This document shows positions 4,489 through 6,191 of a DNA stretch of 6,191 nt, piece after piece. Source of the stretch: Gammaproteobacteria bacterium UBA2965. Its GTDB lineage: Bacteria > Pseudomonadota > Gammaproteobacteria > Pseudomonadales > Azotimanducaceae. A model generated the notes under the pieces. It saw nothing but the letters and a program-made list of their open reading frames with translations. It did no database searches and was not told the origin of the DNA. Position 1 is the stretch's first letter. Each line of letters opens with the position of its first letter. The position numbers and the translations under genes were made by a program. The DNA is taken from positions 123,161 to 129,351 of the forward strand of contig DEBD01000001.1 in assembly GCA_002348385.1 (NCBI GenBank), read 5' to 3'.

Positions 4489-6191
4489 CGAATTGAGAGG
4501 CTTTTGATGATCGTGCTGTTGCCCACAGTCGCCATGAGCGCACACGGCGATGAGCCGAGCCAAGGCGCAAGTTTCGTTGAGGAGGTCACCATCGTCGGCA
4601 GCCGGACGGACGCCCGCCAGATCACCGGCGCAGCCCACTTCATCGGGGAGGAGGAGCTCCAGCGGTTTGCCTACACCGACGTCCAACGAGTCGCCCGTCA
4701 GATTCCCGGCGTATCCATCCAGGTAGAGGACGGATACGGGTTGCGACCAAACATCAGTATTCGCGGTGTCGCCACCGAACGCAGCGGCCGCATCACCCTG
4801 CTCGAAGACAACGTGCTCATCGCACCCGCACCCTACTCGGCGCCCTCCGCCTATTACTTCCCAACGATGGGGCGCATGGCCGCATTAGAGGTGCTGAAAG
4901 GCCCATCCGCCATTACTCAAGGCCCCTACACCATCGGTGGCGCATTCAACATGATCTCGACACCAATTCCCGGCGACGCGGGCGGGTGGATTACAGCCGA
5001 GGCGGGAGAAGATGCCACCTACCGTGTGCACAGCACTTACGGCGCTACGCTGGATTCCGGCTTTGGCTTCTTGGTGGAAACTCACCAGTGGTTCTCCGAC
5101 GGATTCCAGTCCGTCGACCGCAGCAACCGGGATACCGGACTTGAAGTACAGGACTACACGGTAAAGCTAGCCTACGCCCCCATGGACTCGCGGCATCGCG
5201 TGGAGCTCAAGCTGCAATACGCGGAGCAGACCTCGGAGCAGAGCTACCTGGGCCTGACGGATGTAGATTTCAATGACGATGCCACGCGACGCTACGGCTT
5301 GTCGGATCTGGATGAAATCGACACCAAGCACGAGCAGATCATCCTGCGCTATGAATTCACATTGAACGACTCCACAAGCATCGGACTGACGGCATACAAC
5401 AACGAGCACGAGCGGAGCTGGTTCAAAACGGAAGGCATCGACTTCGACGGCAGCGCGAGCGCGCAGGAGTTCGAGCGAACGAGTTGGTTCAACGTCATCC
5501 AGGGAATCAACAGCGGAGCAGGTCGGGACGGCATCAGCGCAGCGGACCTGCAGGCAATCTTGGACGGCACTTTGAACACTCCGGCTGGCAGCATTCAACT
5601 TCGCGCCAACGACCGCGAATACTATTCCCGAGGCGTGCAGCTGGCATTGAGCTGGGAAGGCAACCTAGGCGAGACCCAGCACGAACTGGAACTCGGCATC
5701 CGCTATCACGAAGACGAAGAAGACCGCCTACAGCGCAACAGCAGCTATAGCCAACAAAGCGGCTCGCTGGTACTCGACGATCTCGGCCTGCTCGGCAACG
5801 CAGGCAATCGTATACAGCAAGCGGAAGCGCTTGCTATACATATTTTTGATCGTATCGAGGTGGGCCGCTGGACGCTGACCCCCGGTCTGCGCTTCGAAGA
5901 CATCGATCAAAGCCGCGTACGCTACGAGACCCGTTTCGGTAGAACCGCAGATCCTGCATCGCGCAGCAATTCCAATATTCGCGACACCCGGAGCAACAAC
6001 ACCCAGGCATGGCTGCCGGGTATGGGCGTGCTCTACGAGATCAACAACTCGACCGTACTGCTCGGGGGCGTTCACAAGGGCTTCACCGCCCCCTCCAACG
6101 CGCCTGGCGTGAACGAGGAAGAAGCCATCAACTACGAGCTCGGCATCCGCTTCGACAACGAACGCTTTCGCGCCGAGCTAACTGGCTTTCT
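4486..6191 (+). CDS. TonB-dependent outer-membrane receptor, FecA family (partial)
   Basis: Outer-membrane receptor for a ferric chelate, driven by TonB-ExbBD. It has 568 residues in the window with no stop, so perhaps 150-200 residues of barrel are missing. The signal peptide is about 1-21 (LLMIVLLPTVAMSAHG). The TonB box is probably EEVTIV (32-37). The plug spans about 40-165 and contains ARQIPGVSIQVED, IRGV (92-95), RITLLEDNV (102-110), APAPYSAPSAYYFP, EVLKGPSAI (135-143) and GGAFNMISTPIP. These phrases are typical of the FecA-like branch. Unlike E. coli FecA there is no N-terminal signalling domain, so transcriptional signalling through FecIR-type partners is not expected. Barrel strands follow, and KGFTAPSNAPGVNEEEAINYELGIRF near the end fits the conserved C-terminal-half signature. 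The substrate (citrate or a siderophore) cannot be told from sequence. Fur control is strongly indicated by the upstream box. Confidence 0.95.
   Translation, partial: MRIERLLMIVLLPTVAMSAHGDEPSQGASFVEEVTIVGSRTDARQITGAAHFIGEEELQRFAYTDVQRVARQIPGVSIQVEDGYGLRPNISIRGVATERSGRITLLEDNVLIAPAPYSAPSAYYFPTMGRMAALEVLKGPSAITQGPYTIGGAFNMISTPIPGDAGGWITAEAGEDATYRVHSTYGATLDSGFGFLVETHQWFSDGFQSVDRSNRDTGLEVQDYTVKLAYAPMDSRHRVELKLQYAEQTSEQSYLGLTDVDFNDDATRRYGLSDLDEIDTKHEQIILRYEFTLNDSTSIGLTAYNNEHERSWFKTEGIDFDGSASAQEFERTSWFNVIQGINSGAGRDGISAADLQAILDGTLNTPAGSIQLRANDREYYSRGVQLALSWEGNLGETQHELELGIRYHEDEEDRLQRNSSYSQQSGSLVLDDLGLLGNAGNRIQQAEALAIHIFDRIEVGRWTLTPGLRFEDIDQSRVRYETRFGRTADPASRSNSNIRDTRSNNTQAWLPGMGVLYEINNSTVLLGGVHKGFTAPSNAPGVNEEEAINYELGIRFDNERFRAELTGF
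5811..5847 (+). repeat. Terminator-like hairpin inside the receptor gene
   Basis: GCAAGCG (5817-5823) pairs perfectly with CGCTTGC (5828-5834) around a GAAG loop. TATA (5811-5814) can extend the stem with TATA (5835-5838) past a two-base bulge. TATTTTT follows at 5841-5847. It lies in an uninterrupted coding frame and includes two ATA codons, in a locally AT-rich patch. It may be chance or may cause some premature termination. Confidence 0.35.

Noticed and set aside
4443..4496. Tiny leader frames (ATG 4443, four codons with stop; ATG 4476, six codons before the stop) before the receptor
   Set aside because: They are very short, lack ribosome sites, and are expected by chance. No regulatory codon pattern is visible.
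5167..5598. 143-codon minus-strand open frame inside the receptor gene
   Set aside because: It is antisense to a well-conserved TonB receptor frame, with no recognisable motif or ribosome site.

Overview
The window looks like GC-rich chromosomal DNA from a gammaproteobacterium. The basis is a Fur protein of the Pseudomonas type (zinc-cysteine positions lost), a FeoB that aligns closely with the enterobacterial form, and a FecA-family outer-membrane receptor. No species can be named from the sequence alone. No rRNA, tRNA, CRISPR array, insertion sequence or integrase is visible. The dominant theme is iron acquisition.

Layout. Positions 1-509, minus strand: C-terminally truncated short-chain dehydrogenase/reductase resembling DHRS1. 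510-622: divergent intergenic region. 623-1027, plus: fur. 1028-1111: regulatory gap with a Fur-box-like site and a perfect 8+8 inverted repeat. 1112-3444, plus: feoA and feoB, overlapping by 4 bases. 3445-3472: short convergent gap. 3473-4370, minus: a two-gene unit consisting of a ferric-reductase-like (MsrQ/YedZ family) six-helix membrane protein, then a small secreted PepSY-domain protein; the two reading frames overlap by 44 bases. 4371-4485: divergent control region with a near-perfect Fur box placed just upstream of a perfect TATAAT. 4486 to the window end, plus: a TonB-dependent receptor whose C-terminus lies outside the window.

How the parts may work together (inference). The receptor would bring a ferric chelate across the outer membrane. 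The haem-bearing membrane protein, possibly with its periplasmic PepSY partner, could deliver electrons to the ferric iron. FeoAB would then carry the released ferrous iron into the cytoplasm. Fur would sense iron and shut down both the feo promoter and the divergent receptor/reductase promoter region. The individual families are known. The less ordinary points are the compact arrangement, the split reductase/PepSY pair, a cysteine-free Fur, a FeoB lacking most of its helical GDI domain, and an additional palindrome over the feo promoter.
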